From Prinsepia uniflora (Eukaryota; Streptophyta; Magnoliopsida; Rosales; Rosaceae): a stretch of DNA of 64,000 nucleotides. Each line of letters opens with the position of its first letter. The stretch's first letter is position 1. The notes below the pieces were generated by a model. That model saw nothing but the letters and a program-made list of their open reading frames with translations, searched no databases and had not been told where the DNA came from. Below are positions 61,176-64,000 of the stretch, one piece after another. The stretch covers positions 77,124,863 through 77,188,862 of the forward strand of contig CM064861.1 in NCBI GenBank assembly GCA_032719365.1, in the 5' to 3' direction. The position numbers were made by a program, and so were the translations under genes.

Positions 61176-63426
61176 AGAAAATTTTTCCCCGAAATTTGTA
61201 CTTGCCACTAGAAAAATTGTGGATAATGGGCCCGCATTAGTGCCTTGGCCTCCCACGTGGTCTCCTTCACGTTATACTTTCTCCACAATACTTTAACAAC
61301 ATGGAACATCATTCCGATGTAGCACCGTAACTTACTGATCTAAGATCTATGTAGGTTGCTCCTCAAAGCTGAAATCATCCTTAAGTTCAGTAAGCTGCTC
61401 CCTCAAGACAAGAGACTCGTCAAATAGATACTTCAACATCAATACGTGAAACACATCGTGAACTCTAGAGAGCTATAGGTGTAACGCAAGTCTATATACC
61501 ACCGAGTCTATCCTCTTGGTAATCACATAAGGCCCAATACAGTAGGGACTCAACTTCTCGCGTCTACCAAGCCGCAAAATATCTCTCCAAAGGATAAATT
61601 TAAGAAAACCCAATCCACAACTTGAAACTCAAGGTCTCTGATTTGGCAGTCTACATAACTTTCCTAACAATCCTGAGCTGCCTTTAATCAATTTATGATA
61701 ATCTTAACTTTTATTCGGTCATATCTACAATTTTGGGTGTTATTAGTCTCCTCTCGCCCACCTCGTTCCAACAAGTAGGTGTCTTGCGCTATCGCCCATA
61801 CAATTTTTCAAGTGGAGCCATCACAATACTAGATTGATAACTATTGTTATAGGTGAACTCCATCCATGGCAAGTGAGAATCCCAGTTCTCTCTGAACTAT
61901 AGCACACATGCGTTCATCATGTTTTTCAGGATGCAAGGCACAAGTAAAATTATGCGGCTCCTTAAGGATTTCCCTTTTCAACTCTACATCGTACGGAACA
62001 CATAGCGGCATTTTTTAAACAAGGATTCATCATCTCTGATCCTATAATCTTGTCTGTACTCGGCCTCCAATTCCATTCTAATAATGCATAACGCAGGATA
62101 CTAGAGTTCATCCTCAATAACCTGATCAATCAAATAGGCCTCACAAGGAAACTAGCTAGTAAGGCTCCTTGGTCATCTATTCCAAGCACAACTCTTCTCT
62201 TGCTATCCAAAGTTCCACTAGTATTAGTAAATGGACAGTGTACATTAAGCTACAGAGCCCACATACATCCTACTCAAAGTATCTGTGACCACATTGGATT
62301 TCCCTAGGTGGTACTGAATGGTGCAATCATAGTCCTTAATAAACTCTAACCACCTCCTCTATTTCAGATTCAGATCCTTCTGATTAAAGATGTACTTTAA
62401 ATTCTAATGCTCAGTGAAAATCCTGCACATTTCGCCATAGAGATAATGTCTCAAAATCTGCAACACATGCATCACTACTGGTAGTTCCAAATCATGGGTA
62501 GGATAGTTCAGCTCATTGGGTTTCAACTGCCTAGAAGCATATACAATAAACCTTCCTATGTTGCATCAATACACATCCTAAAACCTGTAAGGATGCATCA
62601 CTATAGACCTCGAACCCCCCATTACCATCAAGAATGGTCAATAGTAGAGTAGAAGTGTATCATCTCTTCAATTCCTGAAAACTCTGCTCACATTTTCAAC
62701 CTAGACAAACTTGAGTCTCTTCCTAGTAACCTTAGTTAATGAGCAGCTATCGTAGAAAACCCTTCTACTAATCATCTGTAGTACCCATCTAACCCCAGAA
62801 AGCTCCTGATCTCAAACATAGCTTTCGGTTGTTTCCCGTTTGATGTAGTTTTTGTCTTCTGTGGATCCACACTAATCCCACGAGCAAATATTACATGACC
62901 CATAAATCCAACACTGGTCACCCAAAACTCACACTTACTAAACTTCGCATATAATTGTTCCTTCATGAGTGTATTCAATACCAACCTCAAGTGTTTCTTG
63001 TGCGTCTTCGTATTCTTCAAATATGCCAAGATATTGTTGATGAACACAATTGTGAATTAGTTAAAGTATCACCAAAGCAACCTATTCATCAAATCTATGA
63101 ATGCCTCGGGTGCATTAGCCTACTCAAATGACATAAACAAAAACTCATTATGACCAAAGTGAGTTCCGAAAATGCTCTTAGGAATATTATATTCTTTAAT
63201 CTTTAATTGAAGATATCTGAACCAAAGGTCAATCTTAGGAAGTACTTTTCTCCTCTCATTTGGTTGAACAAGTCATCAATACGCAGCAAAGGGTACTTTT
63301 CGTCACAAACAACACTAGAGCTCTCGAAGGTGACACACTCGATTGGATAAACTGCAAATCCACCAAATCCTGTAACTGAACCTTTAGTTTCCTCAATTTT
63401 GATGGTGCCATTTGATACGGTGTGTT
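61176..63426 (-). pseudogene. Gypsy pol remnant: RT, RNase H, integrase C-terminus
   Basis: Minus strand. RT begins at about 63426 (TPYQMAPSKLRKLKVQLQDL). FINNILAYLKN at 63047 has Asn-Asn where the catalytic Asp-Asp is expected. KFSKCEFWVTSVGFMGHVI and IRSFLGLDGYYR follow. RNase H at about 62580-62290 reads GLGCVLMQH...YPTHDLELPVV...LGKSNVVTDTLSR. The integrase end at about 61880-61190 (YNNSYQSSIVMAPLEKLYGR; WNEVGERRL; FHVLMLKY-type tail, WEAKALMR) matches chromovirus Tekay/Del-type elements. Much integrase is missing between these parts and stops abound. The right part is cut by the LTR at 63427. Confidence 0.8.
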
Positions 63427-64000
63427 TGATTCAAAATTGGACCTAATGTGATCAGACCCGCTAGGGGATATAGGACTTGGTAGGGGGTGTTGGTTCAAAT
63501 CCTGCTTAAGCTTGTCGAGTGACCTACTAGGCAAAGTGCGAAATACTAGACCTCGGTGGGATTTCGACCTAAGAGACTCCGATACATAAGTCAATAAGCG
63601 TGATGGAAAACCAATAGACAGATCACAACACAAGGTCTAAAGAGCCAAGGTTTGTGTGTTTAGAGAGAGAAGTAGTCGAGAGAGAGTACCTTTTATGGAA
63701 GGGTTTTGGGGGGTATTTATAGTAGCAATGAATGTGGTGATTAAACATTGTTGAAGTAGGTTTCAAGCTACAACAAGAGATGCTGCCACATATCACGCAA
63801 ATTCGAGATATGTGCTAAGTGGCAATGGATCTCCTAGCATGTCAAAGAGTTGGTACTAGCAGCTAGCTGATTGGACCAAGGGTGTTGGTCGAACCTACCA
63901 AGTACTCTTGTCGAGTGGCAAAGACCTAGTCCTTTTTGGGTACATGCTATAGGAATATCCTGTCGAGTGGCCTACCCAGTGAGGCCTACCGATCGACATC
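63427..64000 (-). repeat. LTR-like repeat inserted in gypsy RT, homologous to 7052-7728
   Basis: Starts TGATTCAAAATTGGACC immediately upstream of the RT start (minus view) and aligns over its whole visible length with 7052 onward. Its other end is beyond the window, so it could be a solo LTR or the 3' LTR of a full element inserted into the gypsy pol. Confidence 0.55.

Overview
The window looks like nuclear DNA of a eudicot plant. Two spliced host genes sit in a TE-dense, mostly AT-rich background that holds copia and gypsy LTR retrotransposons, a LINE fragment, hAT and CACTA elements and CpG-depleted decayed coding remnants. No bacterial operons, rRNA genes, CRISPR arrays or organelle genes were seen. 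I cannot name the species. The bHLH gene fits many rosid/asterid dicots.

Layout. 1-3274: two nested copies (minus orientation) of a large LTR-like family. 3275-7728: a decayed coiled-coil ORF, a long featureless stretch, and an LTR plus 5' internal end of another gypsy-like element. 7960-10350: hAT-type non-autonomous elements and a foldback. 10732-15774: a copia element (minus strand) with a 5-bp target site duplication (TSD), decayed and internally deleted. 16714-17810: a small hAT derivative with a perfect 8-bp TSD. 18300 to about 27100: a decayed CACTA element interrupted by a second CACTA (19102-22083) and a probable solo LTR (22167-23748). 30649-32129: an intact four-exon bHLH transcription factor gene (+) preceded by a 98-bp AG repeat. 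33308-37911: a two-exon SANT/Myb-like gene (-) with an N-terminal repeat array. These two convergent genes are the only credible functional genes. 39051-50968: a large hAT element with a dead transposase gene, split by a solo-LTR-like insertion (40649-46638) that itself contains another (42913-45760). 51170-53440: a LINE 3' fragment carrying a 776-bp hAT insertion (51437-52212). 54211-63426: the 3' LTR and decayed pol of a gypsy element, with a complete but dead copia element (55613-60513) inside its LTR. 63427-64000: an LTR homologous to 7052-7728.

The host genes do not form a pathway. The bHLH gene belongs to the bHLH93/61-like, ICE-related subgroup of transcription factors. The minus-strand gene probably encodes a nuclear chromatin protein. 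The most informative part of the rest is the order of insertions, which can be read from TSDs at base resolution: hAT, then LTR, then LTR at 39-51 kb; gypsy LTR, then copia at 54-61 kb; LINE, then hAT at 51-53 kb; and CACTA, then CACTA and LTR at 18-27 kb. The ~12-kb hAT relic and the 1.1-kb element at 16.7 kb share both ends, so the window holds a family's coding relic and a deletion derivative together.
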